Source: Chitinophaga ginsengisegetis
Lineage (GTDB): Bacteria; Bacteroidota; Bacteroidia; Chitinophagales; Chitinophagaceae
Direction: 5' to 3'
Length of the DNA: 64,000 nt
NCBI RefSeq assembly: GCF_900168065.1
Contig: NZ_FUZZ01000003.1
Coordinates: forward strand, 124,001 to 188,000
In this document: piece by piece, positions 16,532-23,794 of the stretch
Layout: each line of letters begins with the position of its first letter
Position numbering within the stretch: position 1 is the first letter of the stretch
Translations under genes and position numbers: made by a program
The notes under the pieces: model-generated
The model's database searches: none
The model's input: the letters and a program-made list of their open reading frames with translations, nothing else
Told to the model about the DNA's origin: nothing

Positions 16532-17476
16532 CTACTCCCTGATTGTATTCTTATCCGCCAGTGCCATCTTCGCAATATCATCTTTCCTTTTAAACGCCAC
16601 GCCGGCATGCTTCTTCATATAGGCAAACAACTCGCTGGTGGCCTTTACCAGTTGCGGGGTACCTCCTATTCTATCGTGGAAACTAATAGACATCATGCGT
16701 TTGCGGCGGGCAGATTCTTCGTACAACTGGTCAAATTCCATTTTTATCTGTTGCAGGAACTGATCGGTAGAAAACCACTGGCCTGCTACCAGCTGGATAT
16801 CATTACAGCGTAAAGTGTAGGGCACTACTACAAAGTCGCCGCCATTCACTTTAGTGATAAAAGGCTCATCACGGCTCAGGTCATCGATATGATACAGGAA
16901 GCCCAGTTCCTGCAGGATGTTGAGCGTATTATCGCCGCGGCGCAGCCAGTTGGCGTTGTAGCCTACCGGTGTTACGCCGGTGGCCTTTCTTACTGCTTCC
17001 ACGCCATCCCTGATAAATTGTTTTTCTTCTTCATAGGGCAGCATGTATTGCGACGACCAGTCGCGGCCATGTGCGGCGGCTTCATGTCCGCGCTGTACAA
17101 TCTCTTTCGCCAGGGCCGGGTGTTTTTCCACCGCGCTGCCTACCATATGGGAGGTTACTTTAATACCGTGTTTGTCCCAGTTATCCAGCATGCGGGGGAT
17201 ACCTTCCTTGAAGCCGTACTCGTACCAGGTGGTGGCGGGAAGGTCTTTATAGCCGTTGAGCATGTTCTGCGGGAAGGGACTTTCGGGCCTGTCGGGCTGA
17301 CCACCGGCTTCAAACTGCATGGACACCGATACCACCAGGCGGGAGCCATCGGCCCATCCGGGGCCGGACTTAGCTGCCGGCGTGGCATTTGTTTGCGACA
17401 GTACAGTTCCCGGCAGTACCATGCCTGCCAGTCCTGCGAGCCCGGCTGTTTTCAGGAATTCTTTTCTAGTAGCCAT
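16532..17476 (-). CDS. Polysaccharide deacetylase family protein
   Basis: A 314-residue protein with a signal containing a lone twin-Arg-like start (MATRKEFLKTAGLAGLAGM, cleaved near VLSQ). The domain has the NodB-type second motif RGHEAAAHG (His-x-x-x-x-His, about residues 129-137) and the HpPgdA-like opening FEAGGQPDRPESPF. The ending has the buried-histidine segment MMSISFHDRIGG. Family members remove acyl groups from cell-wall or N-linked sugars, or act as allantoinase-like hydrolases. The gene overlaps the upstream DoxX gene by 11 bases and is cotranscribed with it. Confidence 0.8.
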   Translation of the reverse strand: MATRKEFLKTAGLAGLAGMVLPGTVLSQTNATPAAKSGPGWADGSRLVVSVSMQFEAGGQPDRPESPFPQNMLNGYKDLPATTWYEYGFKEGIPRMLDNWDKHGIKVTSHMVGSAVEKHPALAKEIVQRGHEAAAHGRDWSSQYMLPYEEEKQFIRDGVEAVRKATGVTPVGYNANWLRRGDNTLNILQELGFLYHIDDLSRDEPFITKVNGGDFVVVPYTLRCNDIQLVAGQWFSTDQFLQQIKMEFDQLYEESARRKRMMSISFHDRIGGTPQLVKATSELFAYMKKHAGVAFKRKDDIAKMALADKNTIRE

Positions 17477-17873
17477 TATTTTTTATAAGATGATCAACAG
17501 CGATGGTGTTGTATTGGATAAAGGCCAGCAGTACCGCGAAGAAGGCCGCGTGGATCAGCTGGGAGGGCAATGCTTCCCAGTTTTCTATCATAGCGGTGCC
17601 AAATATCAGGATGATCATTACTGCGCCGCCGCCAATAAGGGAAGCACGGGTAAATAAGCCCAGCAGGAGCAGTAGCCCGATTACAAATTCGGCAATGGGT
17701 AAAGCATAGCTGAAAGGTACCACCAGCAGGTCGGGCAGCATGGACTTTTCAAAGCTTTTTACCATCCAGGCGCTGAAGCCATTCAGCTTAGGGAGTCTTA
17801 CCAGGCCGTGGCCAAACATACTGGCAGCTACCGCCAGCCGGAGCAATAGAAATACGATAGGGTTGTTTTCCAT
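17466..17873 (-). CDS. DoxX family membrane protein
   Basis: A 135-residue protein with four transmembrane helices; the start at 17873 (MENNPIVFLLLRLAVAASMFGHGLVRL) gives the standard DoxX opening RLxxxxxMFxHGLxKL. Further helices are FSYALPIAEFVIGLLLLLGLF, ASLIGGGAVMIILIFGTAM and a fourth near residue 112. The gene is divergent from an AraC regulator, 86 bases away, and translationally coupled to the deacetylase gene. A role in membrane redox balance is inferred from the family only. Confidence 0.8.
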   Translation of the reverse strand: MENNPIVFLLLRLAVAASMFGHGLVRLPKLNGFSAWMVKSFEKSMLPDLLVVPFSYALPIAEFVIGLLLLLGLFTRASLIGGGAVMIILIFGTAMIENWEALPSQLIHAAFFAVLLAFIQYNTIAVDHLIKNNGY

Positions 17874-17921
17874 TTGTTTGATTTTTTGTGACACAAAGAT
17901 CAGGCAGATCCCGGGAAATAA

Positions 17922-17954
17922 TTTGTACTTTTTTAGGATCATTCTGTAATTTTG
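17922..17954 (+). promoter_or_regulatory. Bacteroidota promoter of the araC-type gene at 17960
   Basis: TTTG (17922-17925), a 21-base spacer and TAATTTTG (17947-17954) match the TTTG-N19-21-TAnnTTTG consensus. The start codon is only 5 bases past the -7 box, so the transcript would be leaderless or nearly so if transcription begins at the usual distance. Confidence 0.65.
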
Positions 17955-17959
17955 CAGGT

Positions 17960-18805
17960 ATGTTACAAGAGAACTTATATCAGCCTTTTGAGATAGAATA
18001 CCGCGAATGTACAGAATGCCCGATAGATCCGCATAAACATAACTTTTTTGAACTGGTGTATATTGTGGAAGGCAGTGGGATGCAGTGTGTGAATAAGAAC
18101 CAGCTACCATACAGCCCGGGAAAACTGTTCCTGGTAATGCCGCAGGACTGCCACTCGTTTGATGTACAGGAATCCACCAAATTCTTCTTCATCCGCTTCA
18201 ATAACATCTACCTGCAAAATCAGCATAAAGACTGGATACAGCAGCTGGAATTTATTTTCCAGAATCATAACCACATGCCGGGGTGTATCTTAAAAAATAA
18301 AAATGATAAGCCGCTGGTGAAATCACTGGTAGAAGCGCTGATCCGCGAACTGGTGAACCAGCAGCCCTATCACCGGGAAATGGCCCAGCAGATTGTTAAT
18401 ACCATGATCATGGTGATTGCCCGGAATATCCTGCTGCAAATGCCCGAACAACCCAAACATCCCGCCAGGCAGGATGCTTCCATGAATATACTGCATTACA
18501 TCCACGAAAATATTTACACCCCTGAAAAGCTGCGTGCAGAGCAGATTGCGTCCCACTTTAATATTTCGCCAACTTATCTGAGCGAATACTTCAAACGTAA
18601 CAATGGCGACAGCTTACAGCAGTATATCACCCAATATAAACTGAAGCTGGTGGAAACAAGGCTGCAGTACAGCAGTATGCGGGTGGGAGAAATTGCGGAT
18701 GAACTGGGCTTTACAGACGAAAGTCACCTGAACAGGATGTTTAAAAAATATAAAGGCGTAAATCCTTCTGCTTACCGGAAAGAGCTGCAGGCGCAGGATA
18801 ACTGA
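17960..18805 (+). CDS. AraC family transcriptional regulator
   Basis: A 281-residue regulator; the start at 17960 (MLQENLYQPFEIEYRECTEC) is preferred because it gives the standard cupin-sensor opening and sits directly behind a good promoter. The sensor half shows HKHNFFELVYIVEGSG and YSPGKLFLVMPQDCHSF. The C-terminal half carries LRAEQIASHFNISPTYLSEYF (about residues 194-214) and VGEIADELGFTDESHLNRMF (243-262). The divergent DoxX-deacetylase operon is the obvious target. A convergent terminator follows 8 bases after the stop. Confidence 0.85.
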   Translation: MLQENLYQPFEIEYRECTECPIDPHKHNFFELVYIVEGSGMQCVNKNQLPYSPGKLFLVMPQDCHSFDVQESTKFFFIRFNNIYLQNQHKDWIQQLEFIFQNHNHMPGCILKNKNDKPLVKSLVEALIRELVNQQPYHREMAQQIVNTMIMVIARNILLQMPEQPKHPARQDASMNILHYIHENIYTPEKLRAEQIASHFNISPTYLSEYFKRNNGDSLQQYITQYKLKLVETRLQYSSMRVGEIADELGFTDESHLNRMFKKYKGVNPSAYRKELQAQDN

Positions 18806-18812
18806 CGGGCAT

Positions 18813-18845
18813 AAAAAAGCGCCCGCAGTATGCGGACGCTTTTTT
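18813..18845. terminator. Bidirectional terminator
   Basis: AAAAAAGCG, one mismatch, CCGCA (18813-18827), loop GTA, then TGCGG, mismatch and CGCTTTTTT (18831-18845). A and T tracts on both sides serve the araC-type gene and the convergent acidic-protein gene. Confidence 0.85.
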
Positions 18846-18865
18846 ACAATACCTTTTCTTTGTTA

Positions 18866-19147
18866 CTATTCTTCGTCTTCTTCTTCCTCACCGTCATCTT
18901 CCAGCCACTCCATGTAAGAGTAGTACCAGTCTTCCAGCTGTTCCAGCAGTTCCTGTTTCTTTTCCGGAGCGCTTCTGTAGAATTCCTCTACATTATCGAT
19001 TTCGTGAATGATATCGATGTAGGCAGTTTCTTCATCTTCTTCTACCCGTTTGGCAAAGAAGCGGGGTTTCTCGGTATGAAAAATATATTCATTTTCCGGA
19101 TCTGTTACAGGATCGTCTGCAATCAGAAATTTAGGTAACTGTGCCAT
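18866..19147 (-). CDS. Conserved-looking acidic small protein
   Basis: A 93-residue protein I do not recognise. It has a mixed N-terminal half (MAQLPKFLIADDPVTDPENEYIFHTEKPRFFAKR), a central helix-rich segment, and a very acidic tail with the last eleven residues all Asp, Glu or Gly. The net charge is strongly negative. It is monocistronic between two terminators and has an ATG with A-rich leader. The regular codon use and the bidirectional terminator at its 3' end support a real gene. It may be an acidic chaperone-like or DNA-mimic protein, but nothing in the sequence demonstrates either. Confidence 0.6.
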   Translation of the reverse strand: MAQLPKFLIADDPVTDPENEYIFHTEKPRFFAKRVEEDEETAYIDIIHEIDNVEEFYRSAPEKKQELLEQLEDWYYSYMEWLEDDGEEEEDEE

Positions 19148-19293
19148 AAAGGAGTTATTTACTTTTAATGATGTTGTACTCTTTTCAAGAGCTACAAAAT
19201 TATTGATAATTAGCTTATAAAAAACATGCAGTGGGAATGAATAAATTTATTGATTAAATTTCACATCTTTATAGTCGTTAAAACCCATACCAT

Positions 19294-19881
19294 ATGCAGC
19301 AATATTGGCTCAGATGGGAGAACTGGATGCAGCAGCACGCCCCCAGGTTGCTTAACATCCTCCATCCCGGCGTTACTTTTGAGGCGGTGGAATCTCTTGA
19401 AAAACTAATAGGAACGGCCATGCCGGCTTCCTTTAAAGCATTTTATGCTATTCACAACGGACAACAGAAAGCCAGGGCCGGGCTGGTAGACGCTGATCAA
19501 CTGCTGAGCGTGGAAGACATCACCACCCAGTGGCATCACTGGAAAGACCTGCTGGATGCCGGAACTTTCAACTATCATGACGAACCCGTACTTTCCACAC
19601 CGGATACCGGCATAAAAAACGACTGGTGGAATCCTTTATGGATCCCTTTTACCGGCGATGGCTTTGGTAATCACCTTTGTATTGACCTGGACCCTGCACC
19701 GGAAGGTAAACGCGGACAAGTGATTACGTTCTGGCACGACGACAGTCACCGGGCCATTGTAGCCGGTTCTTTTGAAGAATGGCTGCAGGATTATCTCACC
19801 GCCCTGGAAAAAGGAGAATATATTTTTGTAAAGAAATGGGGAATCGTGCATAAAGACACCTTCCTGAACTACAACGATTGA
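19294..19881 (+). CDS. SMI1/KNR4 (SUKH) family protein
   Basis: A 195-residue protein with the SUKH-1 pattern: an N-terminal helix, then VESLEKLIGTAMPASFKAFYAIHNGQQ (about residues 31-57), LLSVEDITTQWHHWKDLL, PLWIPFTGDGFGNHLCIDLDP (about 114-134) and a closing segment with IVAGSFEEWLQDYLTALEKGEY. SUKH proteins are best known as immunity proteins against polymorphic toxins, but housekeeping paralogues exist. No toxin gene is adjacent; the neighbours are an acidic protein and an AraC regulator. It overlaps the convergent AraC gene by 13 bases. Confidence 0.82.
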   Translation: MQQYWLRWENWMQQHAPRLLNILHPGVTFEAVESLEKLIGTAMPASFKAFYAIHNGQQKARAGLVDADQLLSVEDITTQWHHWKDLLDAGTFNYHDEPVLSTPDTGIKNDWWNPLWIPFTGDGFGNHLCIDLDPAPEGKRGQVITFWHDDSHRAIVAGSFEEWLQDYLTALEKGEYIFVKKWGIVHKDTFLNYND

Positions 19882-20867
19882 TTATACTGTACCGGCGAAC
19901 TGCCTGTCCACCGCTTGAAAGCCCTTGTAAAAGCACTTAACTCATTATAACCAAGCATCCAGGAAATATCTTTCAAGGGGTAATTACCGGAAGAAATATA
20001 ATACACCGCCAGTGAATGCCGCACCGCATCTGCAATATCCTGATATTTTACACCTTCTTCTTTCAGTTTACGTTGTAAACTCCGGGGACTCAAATTGAAG
20101 TTAGCCGCCATGTCGTTCAGCGACGACACACCGAGGTATGAATTGGCCAGCAGGTAATTGTAGATCCTGTTTTGTAAGGTTTTCTGCTGACCAGCCGTTT
20201 GAGGTAAACTGCTTACCTTTTGCAGCAGCAGGTTCTGAAGCTCATAATTGGCCGTTAACAGCGGTTCGTCCCAATACCTGCTGTCAAATACCAATACATA
20301 GTCTCCCACCCGTTTTGAAGGCTTACAACGAAAAACGCGCTCATATTCAGCCGGGTCAGGAACGGTATAAGCCAGCCGGGCTGCCTGCGGCACTATTTTC
20401 TCCAGCAGCAAGCCATCCAGTTCGTGAATCACCATCATCAGTAAAAGATCAATCAGTTGGCGGAAAGCATACGGCGGCGCGGCGCCATAGTCGACCGCCG
20501 GCAGCAGCCGCACCGTGAAATTTTTAGCGGAGCGGGTTACTTCCATCCGGCACTGGTCCGTTACCAGGTGTGTTAGCGCCGCGGCATGCGTTAATGCCTC
20601 CCCCACGGTAGCGCTGCTCCGGATAATTTCTCCCACCACCCCCAACGCAGCAGGTTGCAGGGATTCACCGAAGTGCAATCCAAACAGGGGATCGTTGGTT
20701 AGCCGGGCCGCATTCAGCCACAGGTCCTGCAACTGCTGCGCAGTAACAGGCGCAGTATGGCTTTTTTTCAGTGCTGCCAGATCAATACCGGCCAGCTTAC
20801 AGAGCTGTGCCGCATCTACATCCCGCTGCACAGCATATGCGATAATACTTAATACCAGCTGTTTCAT
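19869..20867 (-). CDS. AraC family regulator with arabinose-binding-type sensor (PF12625-like)
   Basis: A 332-residue regulator whose N-terminal part (HTAPVTAQQLQDLWLNAARLTNDPLFGLHFGESLQP) matches the OruR/ArgR-like sensor of AraC proteins, unlike the cupin-type AraC proteins nearby. The C-terminal DNA-binding part is present (LNDMAANFNLSPRSLQRKLKEEG, about residues 252-274, and DISWMLGYNELSAFTRAFKRWTGSSP). The gene faces an NTF2-like gene across 142 bases, which is a probable target. Confidence 0.82.
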   Translation of the reverse strand: MKQLVLSIIAYAVQRDVDAAQLCKLAGIDLAALKKSHTAPVTAQQLQDLWLNAARLTNDPLFGLHFGESLQPAALGVVGEIIRSSATVGEALTHAAALTHLVTDQCRMEVTRSAKNFTVRLLPAVDYGAAPPYAFRQLIDLLLMMVIHELDGLLLEKIVPQAARLAYTVPDPAEYERVFRCKPSKRVGDYVLVFDSRYWDEPLLTANYELQNLLLQKVSSLPQTAGQQKTLQNRIYNYLLANSYLGVSSLNDMAANFNLSPRSLQRKLKEEGVKYQDIADAVRHSLAVYYISSGNYPLKDISWMLGYNELSAFTRAFKRWTGSSPVQYNQSL

Positions 20868-21009
20868 ATAGCAAAGGTATTTCGTACGGTGTTTACAAAA
20901 ATCATCATGTCGGCAAATGGTAAGTAATTGTCGTGTAAAGGTAAACGATAAAGAGGTGCCGGGTAATAGCTTTGCATTATCAATTCATCAACAACTAAAA
21001 AGTATAAAA

Positions 21010-21405
21010 ATGGAACAGCAAACATTACAGGTAGTAACCGATTTTGTAAACGCCGTACAACAGGTAAACCTTGAAAAATTAGGCGCACTGCTACACCCCG
21101 AAGTAAGCTGGGAACAACCGGGCAGCAACCGCTTCTCCGGTATCAAAAAGTCCAGCGGGGAAGTATTCCAGATGGTAGGCGGTATGTTTGAAGTATCACA
21201 AAATACGATGTCCCTGTCGGCCATCAAAACCATTGCGGTGAACGGCAACCAGGCGTCTGTAGTAATTACCTGGAAAGCATCCCGGCCGGGGGCAGAACTG
21301 CATACAGATAACGTAGACGTATATACGGTAGAAGATGGTAAAATTGTGGCAGCGAAAATATATGCGGAAGATATCAGTCAGGAAGATACTTTCTGGGGCA
21401 ATTAA
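21010..21405 (+). CDS. NTF2-like (SnoaL-type) protein
   Basis: A 131-residue protein without a signal peptide; the start at 21010 (MEQQTLQVVTDFVNAVQQVN) is chosen because the upstream frame is the AraC promoter region. It has the SnoaL/ketosteroid-isomerase-like layout: N-terminal helix, LGALLHPEVSWEQPGSNRFSG, a loop with FQMVGGMFEVSQNT, then four strands. It is divergent from an AraC regulator (142 bases) and terminated by a strong hairpin, so it is probably a single-gene unit controlled by that regulator. Confidence 0.75.
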   Translation: MEQQTLQVVTDFVNAVQQVNLEKLGALLHPEVSWEQPGSNRFSGIKKSSGEVFQMVGGMFEVSQNTMSLSAIKTIAVNGNQASVVITWKASRPGAELHTDNVDVYTVEDGKIVAAKIYAEDISQEDTFWGN

Positions 21406-21427
21406 TTGTAAGCATTCAACACGGGCA

Positions 21428-21467
21428 ACACCTTCCGGACTACGGGCAGTCCGGAAGGTGTTTTTTT
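21428..21467 (+). terminator. Intrinsic terminator after NTF2-like gene
   Basis: ACACCTTCCGGACT (21428-21441) and AGTCCGGAAGGTGT (21448-21461) form a perfect 14-bp stem with a 6-base loop, followed by six T bases. Confidence 0.92.
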
Positions 21468-21828
21468 ATGCATAAATAATCCCCCTGCTGTTACGGATAA
21501 CAGTCATTTTTTTTAGCATCAGTTAATAAGGAGAAATCAACTACCGGTTATGTTACAGCTACGCGTTACTTTAATTCTCCCTGTGAGGTGTAGGAACAGA
21601 TAGATACAGACCTTTCGATTACTTCACAGGCAGAGGGCTTACCGTAAATGAATATACGAAATTTTAATGACCCCGTCCCGGGAAAATCCCCGGTATGTAC
21701 CAGCAATACGGTAAAAAGTACATCTGTAAAAAACTGTATTTCAATAAACAAATCAAGTGGCATTATTGTTGAATAATAACCAGCGTCAGGCAATCATTTT
21801 TTTTAAACTAAAATTAAAAACAATAAAC
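21468..21828. other. Gene-poor gap with one short Ser/Thr/Cys-rich frame
   Basis: No homologous gene is seen. The only frame with any character is ATG 21648 to stop 21776 on the plus strand: 42 codons with Ser, Thr and Asn in abundance and Cys at positions 17 and 30. An AGAGGG tract lies about 10 bases before its ATG. A 75-codon minus-strand frame at 21566-21793 has no recognisable features. The rest appears to be leader for the gene at 21829. Confidence 0.3.
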
Positions 21829-22122
21829 ATGAAAACTCCAAAACTGCTGATAGCTGCGGCCATAGGCGTAGCGGTAACACTGGCCGGCCAGCACACATTT
21901 GCACAAGGAATTGATAGTACCGCCAAAAAAATAGGGAACAAAACAGCCTCTATAGCTGTTAAAGGAGCCTCCACCATTACAGATAAAACCTTTAAAGGCA
22001 AGGAAGGCCCCAACGGAGAAACCGTTTACATCGATAAAAAAGACAGGAAATACATTGTAGACGGAAAAGGCAAAAAGGTGTATCTGAAGAAATCGCAGAT
22101 ACATGACAAGAAAAAAGACTAG
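21829..22122 (+). CDS. Small secreted basic protein, PBCV-basic-adaptor-like
   Basis: A 97-residue protein. The signal peptide (MKTPKLLIAAAIGVAVTLAG, cleaved near HTFAQ) is visible only from the ATG at 21829. The mature part is very basic: GKEGPNGETVYIDKKDRKYIVDGKGKKVYLKKSQ resembles the PBCV-specific basic adaptor repeat, in which Gly-Pro-x-Gly and Tyr-x-Asp-x-x-Gly-Lys-Lys motifs recur. The tail is almost entirely Lys and Asp. An exported, possibly nucleic acid- or polysaccharide-binding role is conceivable; none is shown. A terminator follows. Confidence 0.6.
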   Translation: MKTPKLLIAAAIGVAVTLAGQHTFAQGIDSTAKKIGNKTASIAVKGASTITDKTFKGKEGPNGETVYIDKKDRKYIVDGKGKKVYLKKSQIHDKKKD

Positions 22123-22141
22123 ATCTACACTGCCATAAAGT

Positions 22142-22172
22142 AAGCCGGCCAGGGAAACCTGCCGGCTTTTTT
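22142..22172 (+). terminator. Intrinsic terminator
   Basis: AAGCCGGC(C)AGG pairs with CCTGCCGGCTT around GAAA, with one bulged C, followed by a six-T tract (22167-22172). Confidence 0.85.
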
Positions 22173-22230
22173 GTTGCCGGTAAAAACAGATATTGTTACG
22201 TATATTCATATTGCCAATAAATACCCGCTT

Positions 22231-22557
22231 ATGCAACTGAAACCAGGCACCTGTTACAAGGTAAATACCAGGACCATTGCAGCGCTGCAGCAATTTGGGG
22301 AATACGAATTTGTGGTAGCGGTTATCCACGCCAACGACACCTCCGACAGCGTGGTGTTTGAACTCAAAAAATTGCTTGGACACTACAGCACCGAACAGGA
22401 ACTAGCCACCCGGCAGGCCATCGAAACCCATGCCGATGGTTTTTCACTGGAAGATATCACCGGGCACCAGCTTAACCTGCTGCAATTTGAAAGAGAAAGC
22501 GCTTTTATAAAATGGATCGCAGAGGGCATTGCCGTTCCGTACGACTGTAACGCGTAA
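22231..22557 (+). CDS. Small protein of unknown function
   Basis: A 108-residue protein not recognised. The start at 22231 (MQLKPGTCYKVNTRTIAALQQF) is preferred because the earlier in-frame ATG (22171) lies inside the preceding terminator. It is mixed alpha/beta, with VVFELKKLLGHYSTEQEL and EDITGHQLNLLQFERESAFIKWIAEG segments and no membrane or signal sequence. It ends only 4 bases from the convergent ABC permease stop codon. Confidence 0.5.
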   Translation: MQLKPGTCYKVNTRTIAALQQFGEYEFVVAVIHANDTSDSVVFELKKLLGHYSTEQELATRQAIETHADGFSLEDITGHQLNLLQFERESAFIKWIAEGIAVPYDCNA

Positions 22558-22561
22558 ATAA

Positions 22562-23782
22562 TTACTCGTAACGCAAGGCTTCAATAGGATCCAGCCGGGA
22601 CGCCGCCTGCGCCGGATAGTAGCCAAAAAACACCCCCGTAAAAGCACAAACCACAAAAGAAAGGATAATAGAAGACTCCGATACCAGCGTAGGCCAGCCA
22701 AGCGTGAGCGTAATTACTTTGGCAGATGTAATCCCCAGCACCACCCCTATTAAGCCACCCGTTACGCTAATAATAATGGCTTCCACCAGGAACTGCAGTA
22801 AAATATCAATGCCCCTGGCGCCTATAGACATACGCAACCCTATTTCCCGGGTGCGTTCTGTAACAGATACATACATAATGTTCATGATACCAATACCACC
22901 AATCACCAGCGAAATACCGGCAATAGCGGTTAACAGGATAGTGAGCAAACTGGTGGTGGAACTCAGCGTTTTTATCAGCTCTTCCATTGTTCGTACCTGG
23001 AAATTATTTTCGTCGGCAGGCCGCAACCGGTGCGTGGTTCTGAGGATGTCTATAATTTCATTGGTAGCCTGATCAGAAGCGCCTTCACTCACCGCGGAAG
23101 CATAAATACTCTGGAAATAAATGGTAGCCAGGATACGCTTTTGCACGGTAGTGTATGGTGTCAGGATAATATCATCCTGGTCCTGCCCGAAAGAGCTTTG
23201 TCCTTTTGGCGCCAGCGTACCTATTACCTGTAACGGGATGGAACCCAGGCGGATCACCTTTCCTACGGGGCTTTCCCCACTGGGAAACAGGTTCTTGATC
23301 ACGGTTTGGCCCAATACGCACACCTTTGCGGCGGTAGCCACGTCGGCATCAGAAAAACTGATGCCATCGTTCACCGTAAGCTTCCTGATATCAAAATAAG
23401 AAGGGGCCACTCCCTGCAGGGAAGTAGGCCAGTTCAGCGCCCCGTAAATGGCCTGTCCTTTGGTAGACGCCACCGGCGACACTGCGCTTACATATTCCGC
23501 ATTCTTTTGTATGGCTAAAACGTCTGCAATGGTAAGCGACTGAAAGCTCTCTCCTCCTATTCTTACCCCACCGGCTACGTTACTGCTGGGCAAAATGGTG
23601 ATCATATTAGACCCCATGCTGCTCAGTTGCGTCTGGATACTTTCCTTTGAACCCTGCCCGATAGCCACCATCGCAATAACGGCGGCTACACCGATGATAA
23701 TCCCCAGCATGGTCAGGAATGCCCGCAGCTTATTACGCTGCAACGCCTTTAACGCTATCATTATGAGATTGATTGCACTCAT
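22562..23782 (-). CDS. macB: MacB/FtsX-type ABC transporter permease
   Basis: A 406-residue inner-membrane protein with an N-terminal helix (LRAFLTMLGIIIGVAAVIAMVAIGQGSKESIQ), a large periplasmic MacB_PCD domain (about residues 50-240) and three C-terminal FtsX helices (TSLLTILLTAIAGISLVIGGIGIMNIM, ILLQFLVEAIIISVTGGLIGVVLG, SFVVCAFTGVFFGYYPAQAASRLDPIEALRYE). The ATPase is a separate gene 12 bases upstream, unlike E. coli MacB, where the two are fused. With the adaptor and TolC genes it makes a MacAB-TolC tripartite pump. Substrates may be peptides, lipids or macrolide-like compounds. Confidence 0.9.
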   Translation of the reverse strand: MSAINLIMIALKALQRNKLRAFLTMLGIIIGVAAVIAMVAIGQGSKESIQTQLSSMGSNMITILPSSNVAGGVRIGGESFQSLTIADVLAIQKNAEYVSAVSPVASTKGQAIYGALNWPTSLQGVAPSYFDIRKLTVNDGISFSDADVATAAKVCVLGQTVIKNLFPSGESPVGKVIRLGSIPLQVIGTLAPKGQSSFGQDQDDIILTPYTTVQKRILATIYFQSIYASAVSEGASDQATNEIIDILRTTHRLRPADENNFQVRTMEELIKTLSSTTSLLTILLTAIAGISLVIGGIGIMNIMYVSVTERTREIGLRMSIGARGIDILLQFLVEAIIISVTGGLIGVVLGITSAKVITLTLGWPTLVSESSIILSFVVCAFTGVFFGYYPAQAASRLDPIEALRYE

Positions 23783-23794
23783 GCTTTCGGTTAG

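Noticed and set aside
21566..21793. 75-codon minus-strand frame in the gap before 21829
   Set aside because: No similarity, no promoter or ribosome site, and it overlaps the leader and start of nothing recognisable.
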